The notes under the pieces are model-generated. The model was not told where the DNA came from and searched no databases. It worked only from the letters and a program-made list of their open reading frames with translations. From Sphingomonas sp. S2M10 (GTDB taxonomy: Bacteria; Pseudomonadota; Alphaproteobacteria; Sphingomonadales; Sphingomonadaceae), in assembly GCF_012650175.1 (NCBI RefSeq), contig NZ_JAAILI010000056.1, positions 124,001-188,000 of the forward strand: a DNA stretch of 64,000 bases. The letters are read 5' to 3'. Shown one piece after another: positions 9,609 through 18,671 of this stretch (its first letter is position 1; each line of letters starts with the position of its first letter). The translations under genes and the position numbers were made by a program.

Positions 9609-10244
9609 ATGGAAAGTTCGGTCGCGGCCCAGATCGGCCCCATCCTCCCTTGGCTCGACCTGCTGGGCATCGCGGTGTTCGCCGCCACCGGCGCGCTGGC
9701 CGCCACCCGCCACCAGCAGACGATCGTCACCGCGACCTTCTTCGCCCTGATCACCGGCGTCGGCGGCGGCACGGTGCGCGATCTGCTGATCGGCGCGCCG
9801 GTCTTCTGGGTGCACGATGCCTCGGTCGCGTCGCTGTGCCTGGGCATGTCGGCGATCGTGTGGATTACGCCCCAGCATTGGTGGAGCGATCGCACCTTCG
9901 CCTGGCTCGATGCCCTCGGGCTGGCCGCCTATGCCGCGTTCGGCGCGGCCAAGTCGCTCGGCTTCGGCATCCCGCCGGTGCCGGCGGCGGTGATGGGCGT
10001 GGTGACTGCCTGCGTCGGCGGCATCATCCGCGACGTGCTGGCGGGCGAACCGTCGATCCTGATGCGACCCGAACTCTATGTGACCGCCGCGGCGCTCACC
10101 GCCTCGCTGTACGTGCTGCTCAGCCAGCTCGGGCTGCCGCCCTATGCCGCCGGCCTGGCTTCCGCCGCGGCGGGCTTCGCCCTGCGGGGCGCGGCGATGG
10201 TCTGGAAATGGGGCCTGCCCGCCTATCGCGGCGGCAAAGGCTGA
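9609..10244 (+). CDS. Trimeric intracellular cation (TRIC) channel family protein, 211 aa
   Basis: Seven-helix membrane protein of the UPF0126/TRIC family (YadS-like). It shows the two internal half repeats, each with a glycine/Arg-Asp signature: GVGGGTVRDLLIG near residue 55 and CVGGIIRDVLAGEPS near 137. Prokaryotic TRIC homologues conduct K+ and Na+; the physiological role is unclear. Divergent from the YoaK-like gene, 82 bp apart. Confidence 0.9.
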   Translation: MESSVAAQIGPILPWLDLLGIAVFAATGALAATRHQQTIVTATFFALITGVGGGTVRDLLIGAPVFWVHDASVASLCLGMSAIVWITPQHWWSDRTFAWLDALGLAAYAAFGAAKSLGFGIPPVPAAVMGVVTACVGGIIRDVLAGEPSILMRPELYVTAAALTASLYVLLSQLGLPPYAAGLASAAAGFALRGAAMVWKWGLPAYRGGKG

Positions 10245-10417
10245 AAGCCGTACCAGAGCCGCAAAGAAATAGGTCCGATCTGACCTCAACCAAGGCGCAG
10301 CTCGTCTTGAATCCATCGCCGACCGGCCGATAAAATCACGATGTCCTTGCGCGCCTCGTGCAAGCGACGCCGATGGCGACATCGTTAATCCAAATAATCG
10401 CTGCGGAGAGGATCAAC

Positions 10418-10913
10418 ATGAAAAGGGCATTTTTCTTGACGACCTGTTGCGTCGGTGGGGCACTTATGTCTGCGCCCGTGACGGCGAGCCCCTATAGCTT
10501 CGCGATCACCGGCACCCAGACGATCCGGTTCGTGCTCGAATCGTCCCCCCACCCCCACGGTTTCGGTCCCGGGCAGCTTCTTCACCCTCGCCGCCGTGTC
10601 CGGGACGCGCAACGGCACGCCGGAACTGTTCGACCTCGGGTTCGGCAGCGCGTCCTTCGGCTTCAACATCGGGGTATATCAGGGCGCTGCGCCGCCCTTC
10701 CTCCTGTCGACCGGCACGCAACTCTACACCGGGAGCGAGTCTGCGCCCAGCTTCAAGCTGGGCAGCTTCAGCCTTTCGACCGGCGACATGCTGGCTATTT
10801 CGGCAATCCCGGAACCGGCTGGCTGGGCGATGCTGCTGGCGGGTTTCGGCGCGCTGGGGCTTGTCATGCGCCGCCACCGGCAGACCAGGGTGCGGGTGCG
10901 CGTCAACCGCTGA
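10418..10913 (+). pseudogene. PEPxxWA-CTERM protein gene with a one-base frameshift
   Basis: The start (ATG 10418, after GGAGAGG) encodes a signal peptide and SPYSFAITGTQTIRFVLESS, matching the intact paralogue 0.85 kb downstream. The frame then breaks in the run TCCCCCCACCCCCAC near 10543-10558. Removing one C restores SSPTPTVSVPGSFFTLAAV and joins the remainder, which again matches the paralogue (FDLGFGS, TGTQLYTG, PSFKLGSFSL) and ends with IPEPAGWAMLLAGFGALG plus an RRHR cluster, a typical PEPxxWA-CTERM sorting signal. Either a real frameshift, phase variation at the C run, or a homopolymer sequencing error. Confidence 0.8.
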
Positions 10914-11267
10914 ACGCCCGCCCTTTGCGACATGATCGCCGCCGATCGTCCGCGCATCGGCGGCTGACATGCGACCAGGCGGTTCCGACGCCAGGCTGCC
11001 CCACTTCCGCCTCGCATTTCAGCGCTGCCGCTGCGGCCCTTCCGCGCGGGGCGGCGTGCCGCTCGGGCGGCGCGGCTTGCATCATCCGTTGTGCAGACAA
11101 CGTCCGTCGCACGCGAAAATTGTCAAGTATCAACCATATACACCCCACTTTGAGACAGCACCATGCCAGCAGCCTGTGAATAGCTGTGCGAATCTGATAC
11201 GCCCCCGCCGCATCATGCTTGTACCGCGTAAGATTTCGATTTTATCCTATCCTTAGCGGAGGCTTAC
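10914..11267. other. Intergenic region between two PEPxxWA-CTERM genes
   Basis: No convincing gene. A GCCGCCGAT/ATCGGCGGC inverted repeat (10938-10964, no T-run) follows the first gene. The last 170 bp are AT-richer than the surroundings, as expected for a promoter region. Confidence 0.5.
11219..11248 (+). promoter_or_regulatory. Possible sigma-70-type promoter of the second PEP-CTERM gene
   Basis: TTGTAC (11219-11224) and TATCCT (11243-11248) are separated by 18 bp and end just before the ribosome site GCGGAGG. The match is modest and the leader would be very short, so this is only a candidate. Confidence 0.25.
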
Positions 11268-11762
11268 ATGAAGGGGACGTTTTTCTTGGCATCGTGCTGC
11301 GCTGCTGCACTGGCAGTGGCTGCACCGGCCCATGCCGCACCGTATAATTTTGCAATTACGGGCAGCGAGACGATCCAGTTTGTTCTGGATTCCTCGCCGG
11401 TGCCGTCGTCATACGATCTGGGAAATTATTTCCGCATCGACGGCGCCAGCGGCACGATCAACGGCGCCGCCGCGACGTTCGATCTAGGTTTCGGCAGCTC
11501 CACCTATTTCTTCAACTTCGGCCTGTTCAACAGCAGCGCCGGCCTGGAAATTTTCTCGACCGGTGTCAGCCTTTACACCGGCGCCGAGGAAACGCCGACC
11601 TTCAAACTGGGCACCTTCGCCCTGGCGCCGGGCTACAGCGTCACGATCTCGGCGGTTCCCGAGCCGACGGGCTGGGCGCTGATGCTGACGGGCTTCGGCG
11701 CGCTAGGTGCGGTGATCCGTCGCCGCCGGAACATGACCGTGCGGGTCCGCTACAGCGGCTGA
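11268..11762 (+). CDS. PEPxxWA-CTERM sorting domain protein (164 aa)
   Basis: Secreted or surface protein with a Sec signal peptide (MKGTFFLASCCAAALAVAAP, cut after AHA), a small beta-rich domain and the C-terminal sorting signal: VPEPTGWALMLTGFGALG, a hydrophobic helix, then RRRR. In PEP-CTERM systems such proteins are recognised by an exosortase and linked to exopolysaccharide export. Strong ribosome site GCGGAGG before the ATG. Tandem duplicate of the frameshifted gene upstream and 5 kb before prsK-prsR, the regulators of such proteins in other bacteria. Confidence 0.9.
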   Translation: MKGTFFLASCCAAALAVAAPAHAAPYNFAITGSETIQFVLDSSPVPSSYDLGNYFRIDGASGTINGAAATFDLGFGSSTYFFNFGLFNSSAGLEIFSTGVSLYTGAEETPTFKLGTFALAPGYSVTISAVPEPTGWALMLTGFGALGAVIRRRRNMTVRVRYSG

Positions 11763-11773
11763 CACGATCGCGC

Positions 11774-11806
11774 CGCCGCCGGCCCGAAAGGGTCGGCGGC
11801 GGTTTC
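11774..11806 (+). terminator. Intrinsic terminator of the PEPxxWA-CTERM gene
   Basis: A 13-bp GC-rich stem (one G-U pair) with a GAAA tetraloop begins 12 bp after the stop codon and is followed by TTT. Confidence 0.6.
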
Positions 11807-11816
11807 GCGTGCCGTG

Positions 11817-12875
11817 TCAGTCCTTCATCGCGTCGATCAGCTTCTTGACTTCCTGGCTGCGGCCGCGCGGCAACACCAGCACATCGGCGCCGGAGACGAC
11901 CACGATCAGGTCCTGCACGCCGACCAGCGCCACGCGCTTGCCCGGCTCGCTCTGCACCAGGCAGTTGGTCGCCTCGATCGCCACGACGTCGCCGCGCACG
12001 ACATTGCCGCCCGCATCGGGGTTGCTGATCGCGTGGAGCGCATCCCAGCTGCCCACGTCGCTCCAGCCCATCGCCACCGGTACCACCGCGACACGCGGCG
12101 CCTTTTCCATCACCGCATAGTCGATCGAATCCGACGGGCAGGCAGCGAAGCTCTCCGCATCGGGGAAGATCCGCGCGCCTTCGCGCCGCCCCTTGTCCAT
12201 CGCCTGCTGCGCGGCGACCAGCATTTCCGGCCCGAACACGCTGAGGGCGCCGAGATACATGTCGGCGCGAAACAGGAAGATGCCGCCGTTCCAAGCATGG
12301 TCGCCGGAGGCGAGCATCGCCTCGGCGCGATCGCGCGGCGGCTTTTCCACGAAACGGTCGACACGGTGGACGCCGGGGGCGAGTTCCTCCTCGCCGATCT
12401 TGATCCAGCCATAGCCGGTCTCGGGCGAATCCGGCGTGATCCCGAACGTGACCAACCAGCCTTCGTTGACCAGCGGGAGCGCCGAATCGATCGCCGCGTG
12501 GAAAGCATCGACGTCGGAAATGACGTGATCCGACGGCATGACCAGGATCGGCTCGCTGCCGCTCCCGGCCGCCATCGCGGCGAGCGCGATCGCGGGCGCG
12601 GTGTTGCGGCCAATCGGCTCCAGGATCAGCGCGCGCACCGCGAGATCGACTTGGGCAAGCTGTTCCTCGACGAGATCGGCATGAAACGCATTGGCGACGA
12701 CGATCGGTGCCGTGAAACGCGTCCCCGAGGCACGCCGCGCGGTCAGCTGGAGCATGGTTTCCTCGGCAGTGAGCGAGAGAAGCTGCTTCGGGCGCTCCGG
12801 CCGCGACATCGGCCAGAGGCGGGTGCCCGAACCGCCCGAAAGGATGACAGGCGTGATCGGCTTGGTATCCGGCAT
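11817..12875 (-). CDS. manC: Mannose-1-phosphate guanylyltransferase (352 aa)
   Basis: Makes GDP-mannose from mannose-1-phosphate and GTP for polysaccharide synthesis. The nucleotidyltransferase signature ILSGGSGTRLWPMSR is near residue 10, followed by RPERPKQLL, MPSDHVI, RFVEKP and AWNGGIFLF. It lacks the C-terminal phosphomannose isomerase domain of bifunctional ManC/AlgA. The ATG at 12875 is chosen because it lies next to the conserved start; the open frame extends 32 codons further without similarity. Its place between PEP-CTERM proteins and the EPS sugar transferase suggests a role in the same exopolysaccharide. Confidence 0.93.
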   Translation of the reverse strand: MPDTKPITPVILSGGSGTRLWPMSRPERPKQLLSLTAEETMLQLTARRASGTRFTAPIVVANAFHADLVEEQLAQVDLAVRALILEPIGRNTAPAIALAAMAAGSGSEPILVMPSDHVISDVDAFHAAIDSALPLVNEGWLVTFGITPDSPETGYGWIKIGEEELAPGVHRVDRFVEKPPRDRAEAMLASGDHAWNGGIFLFRADMYLGALSVFGPEMLVAAQQAMDKGRREGARIFPDAESFAACPSDSIDYAVMEKAPRVAVVPVAMGWSDVGSWDALHAISNPDAGGNVVRGDVVAIEATNCLVQSEPGKRVALVGVQDLIVVVSGADVLVLPRGRSQEVKKLIDAMKD

Positions 12876-13033
12876 GCGGAAAGGGCTCCCTGGTTCGGTG
12901 CTGTAGGAAGTAGCTGGGCGGTGTGCGCGATTGAAACAAGGGGATGGCGAAACGGTTGCGACACGGCGCAAATTTGATGCGGTGTTCGGGGCTTGGCCGT
13001 TCGTTTACCCTTCCGCGCTATCAGGGTGGCGCC

Positions 13034-14422
13034 ATGACCCGCCTGTTCAAGCATTATGTACCGAACACCGTGCTGCTGCTCGGCCTGCTGGACATGCTCC
13101 TGCTGGTCACCGCAGGCGAACTAGGCTGGCAGCTGCGCGCGCACCAGGCCGGGCTCGACGTCGGCGCGATCCACGAGCGCGTGCCGCAGCTGGCCAGCTT
13201 CACGCTGGTCCTCGAAACGGCGCTGGTTGCGCTGGGCATCTACAGCGCCGAGGCGTTGCAGTCGCTGCGCCAGGCGCTGGTGCGGCTGCTGGTCTCGATC
13301 GGCATGGGCGTGGCGGGCCTCAGCGTCCTCTATTTCCTGCTGCCGCCGATCGGCTTCTGGCGTTCGAATCTGCTGTACGCGGCGATCGCCGCGTTCGTGC
13401 TGCTGCTGATGATGCGCGTACTGCTCGGCAAGGCGCTGGGCAGCCAGGCCTTCAAGCGCCGCATCGTCGTGCTCGGCGCCGGCCCCCGCGCGGCGCGGCT
13501 GAAGCAGCTCGCCCGCACGCCCGGCGCCAGCTTCGCGGTGGTCGGCTATGTCGCGATGAGCGAGGCCAATCGCGTGATCCCGGAGGCAATCGCGCGCGAC
13601 GCGATCTACAATCTCGCCGACCACGTCGTGCTGCTCAACGCCAGCGAAGTGGTGCTGGCGCTGGAGGAACGCCGCAACGCGCTGCCGCTGAAGGACCTGC
13701 TGCGGATCAAGACCACCGGCGTTCATGTCAACGAATTCTCGACATTCGTGGAGCGCGTGACCGGCCGCGTCGATCTCGACAGCGTCAATCCCAGTTGGCT
13801 GATCTTCTCCGACGGCTTTTCCTCGGGCCGCCGGCTGTCCGGTCTGTTCAAGCGGCTGTTCGACATTGTCGCCAGCCTGGTACTGCTGGTGCTCGCCTTC
13901 CCGCTGGTGATCGTCACGGCGATCCTGATCAAGCTGGAGAGCCGTGGCCCCGCGCTCTACCGCCAGCAGCGTGTCGGCCTGTACGGGCAGGCTTTCGACG
14001 TGCTCAAGCTGCGCTCGATGCGGCAGGATGCCGAGGCACCGGGCGAGGCCGTGTGGGCGGAGGAGAATGATCCCCGCATCACTCGCATCGGGCGCATCAT
14101 CCGAAAGATCCGTGTCGACGAGCTGCCGCAGTGCTGGAGCGTGCTGAAGGGCGAGATGAGCTTTGTCGGGCCCCGTCCCGAGCGGCCGAAATTTGTCGAG
14201 GATCTCGAACAGGTGCTGCCCTATTATGCCGAGCGGCACATGGTGAAGCCCGGCATCACCGGCTGGGCGCAGATCAACTATCCCTATGGCGCCTCGATCG
14301 ACGATGCGCGCCAGAAGCTCGAATACGACCTGTTCTACGCCAAGAATTATTCGCCCTTTCTCGACCTGCTGATCCTGCTGCAGACCGCGCGGGTCATCCT
14401 GTTCCCCAGCGGGGCGCGCTGA
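13034..14422 (+). CDS. XrtA/PEP-CTERM-type sugar transferase (462 aa)
   Basis: Polyprenyl-phosphate sugar phosphotransferase of the bacterial sugar transferase family, expected to load the first sugar of an exopolysaccharide on undecaprenyl phosphate in the inner membrane. N-terminal transmembrane helices and a nucleotide-binding-like domain (RRIVVLGAGPRAARL, residues about 138-152) are followed by a further helix and the catalytic domain: KRLFDIVASLVLLVLAFPL, KLRSMRQDAE, DELPQCWSVLKGEMSFVGPR, KPGITGWAQINYPYG. The two-part layout fits the TIGR03013-type enzymes next to prsK. ATG at 13034 follows AGGGTGG. Overlaps prsK by one base (TGATG), so an operon. Confidence 0.92.
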   Translation: MTRLFKHYVPNTVLLLGLLDMLLLVTAGELGWQLRAHQAGLDVGAIHERVPQLASFTLVLETALVALGIYSAEALQSLRQALVRLLVSIGMGVAGLSVLYFLLPPIGFWRSNLLYAAIAAFVLLLMMRVLLGKALGSQAFKRRIVVLGAGPRAARLKQLARTPGASFAVVGYVAMSEANRVIPEAIARDAIYNLADHVVLLNASEVVLALEERRNALPLKDLLRIKTTGVHVNEFSTFVERVTGRVDLDSVNPSWLIFSDGFSSGRRLSGLFKRLFDIVASLVLLVLAFPLVIVTAILIKLESRGPALYRQQRVGLYGQAFDVLKLRSMRQDAEAPGEAVWAEENDPRITRIGRIIRKIRVDELPQCWSVLKGEMSFVGPRPERPKFVEDLEQVLPYYAERHMVKPGITGWAQINYPYGASIDDARQKLEYDLFYAKNYSPFLDLLILLQTARVILFPSGAR

Positions 14423-16464
14423 TGCTCGCCGCGGCGCTGAGCCTGTGGCTGCATGCCTTGGCGGCGCTGCTCTTCGCGCTGCTCCCCTTCGCGGCACTGC
14501 GCACCGGCGGCGCCCCGCTGCCGCGCCGGGTGCTGGCCGCCGCCCTGGCGCTGACCGCTCTCGCGGCGCTCGCCACCGCCGGCATCGGCGCGGAGGACGT
14601 CGTCACCCGACTTGCCGAGGCGTTGCGCACGCTCGCCTGGCTGGCCTTCCTGCTGCTGCTCCATCGCCGCGCCGGCGAGCCCCGCCCGCCGCTCGCGCTC
14701 GATACGGTATACGGCGTGGTGGCACTGGTGACGATCGCCGCCACCGCGCTGGACATGATCGCGGCGCAGCCGTCCGCGATTGCCGGCAATGCGGCATCGG
14801 TGGCGCTGCTGCTGCACCTGCTGGTCTCCGTAGGCGCGCTGGTGATGGTGCAGGCGCTGCATTCCGCGCTCGCCCATACCGCCGGCGGCGGACTGCGCTG
14901 GACGGTCGCCGCGCTGGGCGGCTTCTGGCTCACCGAGTTCGCCATCCTCACCCTCGCCTATCTGGGGGTCCCCCTCACCGGTCTCCTGCTCGTTGCGCGC
15001 GGCACCGCGCTGGTCTGTACGGCGGCGGCGATGGGTTTGGGACTGCAGCGGCGGGGCGACTGGCGCGTCCGCATGTCCCGCACCGTCGCCTATCAGTCGC
15101 TGACGCTGGTCGCCGTCGGCGCCTATTTTGTCCTGCTCGCGCTCGCCACCAGCGCGCTGGCGACGCTGGGCGGCAGCCAGGCACGGCTGCTCCAGACCGC
15201 CTTCGTGTTCGGCGCCACCGCCGCCATCCTCACGCTGGTGTCGAACAGCGCAGTGCGCGGCTGGGTGAAGGTGAAGCTAGCCAAGCATCTTTTCCGCCAC
15301 CGCTATGATTATCGCGCCGAATGGCTGCGTTTCACCGAGACGCTGGGCGCACCCGGCGCCGCGCCGCTCGATCAGCGCATCGTCCGCGCGCTGGCGGACC
15401 TGACCGACTCGCCCTCGGGCTTGCTGCTCGTCGCAGAGGACGGCGCGCTCGTCGCCGGGGCGGGCTGGCACTGGGATCGCGCCGCCCTGCCCCTGACCGG
15501 AGACGCCGCACTGGCGACGCATCTGGAGACGACCGGCCGGATCATCGAGGTCGATGCCGTTCGGCTGGACCAGGCGGACGCTGCGGATGCCGGGGCCACG
15601 CCCGACTGGATGCGCGACACCCCCGCGGCCTGGGTGGTGGTGCCGCTGCTTCACCGTGGCACGCTGGTCGGCGCGATCCTGCTGGGCCGGCCGGTACTGG
15701 CGCGGCGGCTCGACTGGGAGGATTTCGATCTGCTCAAGGCCGCCGGCCGCCAGGTGGCGAGCTATCTCGCCGAGGCGCGCGCGCAGGAAGCGCTCGCCGA
15801 GGCACAGCGCTTCGACGAGTTCAACCGCCGCTTTGCCTTCCTGCTGCACGACATCAAAAATCTGGTCAGCCAGCTCGCGCTCACCGCGCGCAATGCCGAG
15901 CGCCATGCCGACAATCCCGCCTTCCGCGCCGACATGATCGCGACGCTGCGCGACTCGTCGGACCGGCTCAACGCGCTGCTCGCCCGGCTGGGCCAGCATC
16001 ACCGGGGCCGCAGCGAGCCGCCCCGCCCGACCCCGCTGCTCCCGCTGGTCCAGCGCCTGGCCGCGCGCCAGCCGGCCCAGGTGAAGCTGGTATCAGGGGC
16101 TGAACCCGTCCTCGCCCTCGCCGAGCCCGGCGCGCTCGAGCAACTGCTCGTCCACCTTATCCAGAACGCGATCGAAGCGAGCCCGGCCGACGCACCGGTG
16201 ATGCTCGCTCTCGCCACCGACAAGGAAAGCGCCATCATTGACGTGATCGATCGCGGCTGCGGCATGTCGCCCGGCTTCGTCCGCAACCGCCTGTTCAAGC
16301 CGTTCACCTCCTCTAAGCCCGGCGGATTCGGCCTGGGCACCTTCGAGGCGCAGCAGCTGGCCCAAGGCATGGGCGGGCGCATCGAGGTCCGCTCGCGGGA
16401 GGGCGAAGGCACGCGGTTTCGCGTGGCGCTGCGCCTCGCCCCCGCAGTGGAGCAGGCCGCATGA
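14422..16464 (+). CDS. prsK: PEP-CTERM system histidine kinase PrsK (680 aa)
   Basis: Membrane sensor kinase. About eight hydrophobic helices fill residues 1-290, followed by a GAF-like region (about 320-450) and the kinase core: phospho-acceptor box LLHDIKNLVSQ (His about 476), N box LIQNAIEAS near 580, DRGCGMSPGFV, FTSSKPGGFGLGTFEAQQLA. The HDIKNL box and the FKPFTSSKPGGFGLG form are typical of PrsK. ATG 14422 (TGATG coupling to the sugar transferase); the open frame runs further upstream but only as a shadow. It overlaps prsR by 4 bp (ATGA). In Zoogloea-type systems PrsK/PrsR controls PEP-CTERM gene expression; the signal is unknown. Confidence 0.92.
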   Translation: MLAAALSLWLHALAALLFALLPFAALRTGGAPLPRRVLAAALALTALAALATAGIGAEDVVTRLAEALRTLAWLAFLLLLHRRAGEPRPPLALDTVYGVVALVTIAATALDMIAAQPSAIAGNAASVALLLHLLVSVGALVMVQALHSALAHTAGGGLRWTVAALGGFWLTEFAILTLAYLGVPLTGLLLVARGTALVCTAAAMGLGLQRRGDWRVRMSRTVAYQSLTLVAVGAYFVLLALATSALATLGGSQARLLQTAFVFGATAAILTLVSNSAVRGWVKVKLAKHLFRHRYDYRAEWLRFTETLGAPGAAPLDQRIVRALADLTDSPSGLLLVAEDGALVAGAGWHWDRAALPLTGDAALATHLETTGRIIEVDAVRLDQADAADAGATPDWMRDTPAAWVVVPLLHRGTLVGAILLGRPVLARRLDWEDFDLLKAAGRQVASYLAEARAQEALAEAQRFDEFNRRFAFLLHDIKNLVSQLALTARNAERHADNPAFRADMIATLRDSSDRLNALLARLGQHHRGRSEPPRPTPLLPLVQRLAARQPAQVKLVSGAEPVLALAEPGALEQLLVHLIQNAIEASPADAPVMLALATDKESAIIDVIDRGCGMSPGFVRNRLFKPFTSSKPGGFGLGTFEAQQLAQGMGGRIEVRSREGEGTRFRVALRLAPAVEQAA

Positions 16465-17825
16465 GCGAAACACCGGCCAAGCCGCTGCCCAAGCTGCTGA
16501 TCGTCGAGGACGATGCCGGGCTGCAGCGCCAGCTGCGCTGGGCCTATGAGGGTTATGCCGTGCTCGCCGCCACCACGCGCGACGAGGCTATCACCATGCT
16601 GCGCGCCGAGGAGCCGCCGGTCGTCACGCTCGACCTTGGCCTGCCGCCCGACCCCGACGGCACCAGCGAAGGCTTCGCCACGCTGGAAGCGATTCTGAAG
16701 CTGTCGCCCGCCACCAAGGTGATCGTCGCCTCCGGCCATTTCGAGCGCGAGTCGATGCGCCGCGCCATCGAGCTCGGCGCCTGGGATTTCTACCAGAAGC
16801 CGATCGACATCGACGCGCTGGGGCTCATCGTCGCGCGCGCCTTCCACGTCCATGCGCTGGAAGCGGAGAATCGCCGCCTTGCCGAGAAGGCGGAGGCCCG
16901 CGAAGTGCTAGGCGGCATGATCACCGCCGCGCCGGAGATGCTCAAGGTGACCCGCACGATCGAGCGCGTGGCGGGCGCCGACGTCTCGGTGATGCTGCTC
17001 GGCGCGAGCGGCACCGGCAAGGAATTGCTGGCGCGGGGCCTGCACGAGGCGAGCCCGCGCAATACCGGCGCCTTCGTCGCGATCAACTGCGCGGCGATCC
17101 CCGAGACCTTGCTCGAATCCGAGCTTTTCGGCCATGAGAAGGGCGCGTTCACCGGCGCGGTGAAGACCACCGAAGGCAAGATCGAGCTCGCCCAGGGCGG
17201 TACCTTGTTCCTCGACGAGGTGGGCGACATCCCGCTGCCGCTCCAGGTCAAGCTGCTCCGCTTCCTGCAGGAGCGGGTGATTGAGCGGATCGGCGGGCGC
17301 AAGGCGATTCCGGTCGACACGCGCATCGTTTGCGCGACGCACCGCGATTTGGACGCGATGGTGGCGGAAGGGCGGTTCCGCGAGGATCTCTATTATCGGC
17401 TCGCCGAGATCGTGGTGCGCATTCCCTCGCTGGCCGAAAGACCGGGCGATGCCGGGCTGCTCGCCCGCCATTTTCTCGCCCGCTATGCCGAGCAGATGAA
17501 GGCCGGCAGCAAGAGCTTCGCCCCCGATGCGCTCGCAGCGATCGACGCCTGGGGCTGGCCGGGCAATGTCCGGGAGCTGGAAAACCGCATCAAGCGCGCG
17601 GTGATCATGGCCGAAGGCAAGACGGTCCACGCCGAGGACCTCGACCTCGCGCCGGGCGACGCTGCTGCGATCAACCTGCGCGCGGTGCGCGAGGCGGCGG
17701 ACCGCCAGGCGATCCGGCATGCGCTGGCGCGGAGCGATGGCAATGTGTCAGCGGCCGCGCGGATGCTCGGGATCAGCCGGCCGACACTGTATGATCTGCT
17801 GAAGGCGTACGACCTGCAGGGGTGA
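16461..17825 (+). CDS. prsR: PEP-CTERM system sigma-54 response regulator PrsR (454 aa)
   Basis: NtrC-type activator: receiver domain with phospho-acceptor Asp58 in VVTLDLGLPP, AAA+ domain with Walker A GASGTGKE (about residue 181), the sigma-54 contact loop GAFTGA (about 229), Walker B GGTLFLDEVGD, arginine-finger region, and a Fis-type helix-turn-helix at the end (GNVSAAARMLGISRPTLYDL). The intact GAFTGA predicts activation of sigma-54 promoters. Last gene of the sugar transferase-prsK-prsR operon. The Leu-Gly-Leu after the Asp is as in other PrsR proteins. Confidence 0.94.
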   Translation: MSETPAKPLPKLLIVEDDAGLQRQLRWAYEGYAVLAATTRDEAITMLRAEEPPVVTLDLGLPPDPDGTSEGFATLEAILKLSPATKVIVASGHFERESMRRAIELGAWDFYQKPIDIDALGLIVARAFHVHALEAENRRLAEKAEAREVLGGMITAAPEMLKVTRTIERVAGADVSVMLLGASGTGKELLARGLHEASPRNTGAFVAINCAAIPETLLESELFGHEKGAFTGAVKTTEGKIELAQGGTLFLDEVGDIPLPLQVKLLRFLQERVIERIGGRKAIPVDTRIVCATHRDLDAMVAEGRFREDLYYRLAEIVVRIPSLAERPGDAGLLARHFLARYAEQMKAGSKSFAPDALAAIDAWGWPGNVRELENRIKRAVIMAEGKTVHAEDLDLAPGDAAAINLRAVREAADRQAIRHALARSDGNVSAAARMLGISRPTLYDLLKAYDLQG

Positions 17826-17834
17826 TCCCCTTAC

Positions 17835-17860
17835 TCCCCCCCCCGCTTGCGGGAGGGGGA
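17835..17860. repeat. Half copy of the CCCGCTTGCGGG hairpin repeat
   Basis: A C-run, CCCGCTTGCGGG and a G-run form a hairpin just after prsR. The same core occurs at both ends of the 107-bp element inside imuB (62471-62577), so it belongs to that dispersed family. It could also act as a terminator between the converging genes. Confidence 0.6.
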
Positions 17861-17891
17861 TTTGGAGCGGCAGGAGGTCAGGAAACGAAGC

Positions 17892-18569
17892 TTACTTCCG
17901 CTTCTCGGCCTGCACCGCCGCCTGCGGGTCCTTCGCCGGCGTGCCTTCGGCCGGCGTCGCCTGCTGGACGTTGACCGAAACGTCGGCGCCTTCGACCGCG
18001 CCGTTGCTCTGCACCCCGGCATTGTCGGGCTCGGACCCTGCGGCGGGCGCGGCGGGCAGCGGCAGGTTCGAGCCCTGCTTGTTGAGGTACAGGATCACGT
18101 CGGCGCGCAGCTGCGGATCCGAGATGCCGGCGAAGGTCATCTTGGTGCCCGGCGCGAACTTGCGCGGGTTGGTGAGCCAGGCATCCATCTTGTCGAGGTC
18201 CCAGCTGCCGCCGACGCCCTTCAGCGCGTCCGAAAAGGCGAAGCCGCCCTTGCCCTGCGCGATGCCTTCGCCGAGCGTGGCATAGAGGTTGGGGCCGATG
18301 CCGTTGGCGCCGCCCTGGGTGATGGTGTGGCACGAGGCGCACTGCTTGAAGCCGCTCTCGCCCTTGGCGGCGTCGCCCTTGGCGAGCCGCACCGGCAGCG
18401 GCTCGGCCGCCGCGGCGCCGCCGGCCGCATCTTCTACCGCCTCGACGACATAGCCGGGGCGTTCAGGCTTTTCGGAATGGAAGAATTTCGCGCTCGCGAT
18501 CGAAAGTCCCAGGGCGGCGATACCCCCCGCCAGCGCCCAACCTGCGATCGTATTGAAGCGATCCTGCAT
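17892..18569 (-). CDS. Membrane-anchored c-type cytochrome (225 aa)
   Basis: N-terminal membrane anchor (residues 9-26), linker, then a class I cytochrome c domain with heme site CASCH (Cys77, Cys80, His81) and probable axial Met in PGTKMTFAG (about 143). LTNPRKFAPGTKM and LYLNKQ match mitochondrial-like/CycM cytochromes that carry electrons from complex III to terminal oxidases in alphaproteobacteria. A C-terminal extension of about 50 residues rich in Ala, Pro and charged residues is unusual for cytochrome c and of unknown role. Divergent from pheA, an arrangement I recall from other sphingomonads. Confidence 0.92.
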   Translation of the reverse strand: MQDRFNTIAGWALAGGIAALGLSIASAKFFHSEKPERPGYVVEAVEDAAGGAAAAEPLPVRLAKGDAAKGESGFKQCASCHTITQGGANGIGPNLYATLGEGIAQGKGGFAFSDALKGVGGSWDLDKMDAWLTNPRKFAPGTKMTFAGISDPQLRADVILYLNKQGSNLPLPAAPAAGSEPDNAGVQSNGAVEGADVSVNVQQATPAEGTPAKDPQAAVQAEKRK

Positions 18570-18671
18570 CCATCCGCTCCCACCTGTGCTTTAATTCATC
18601 TTTAGAGCGCGCTCGCGCCGGAAGGCAAGCACACTTGCGGCGGAGTTCTACGGAGGCTAGCGCCGCCGCCC

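Noticed and set aside
10321-11267. Sigma-54 promoters before the tandem PEP-CTERM genes
   Set aside because: No GG-N10-GC pair with acceptable flanks was found upstream of either gene, unlike the region before the third PEP-CTERM gene.
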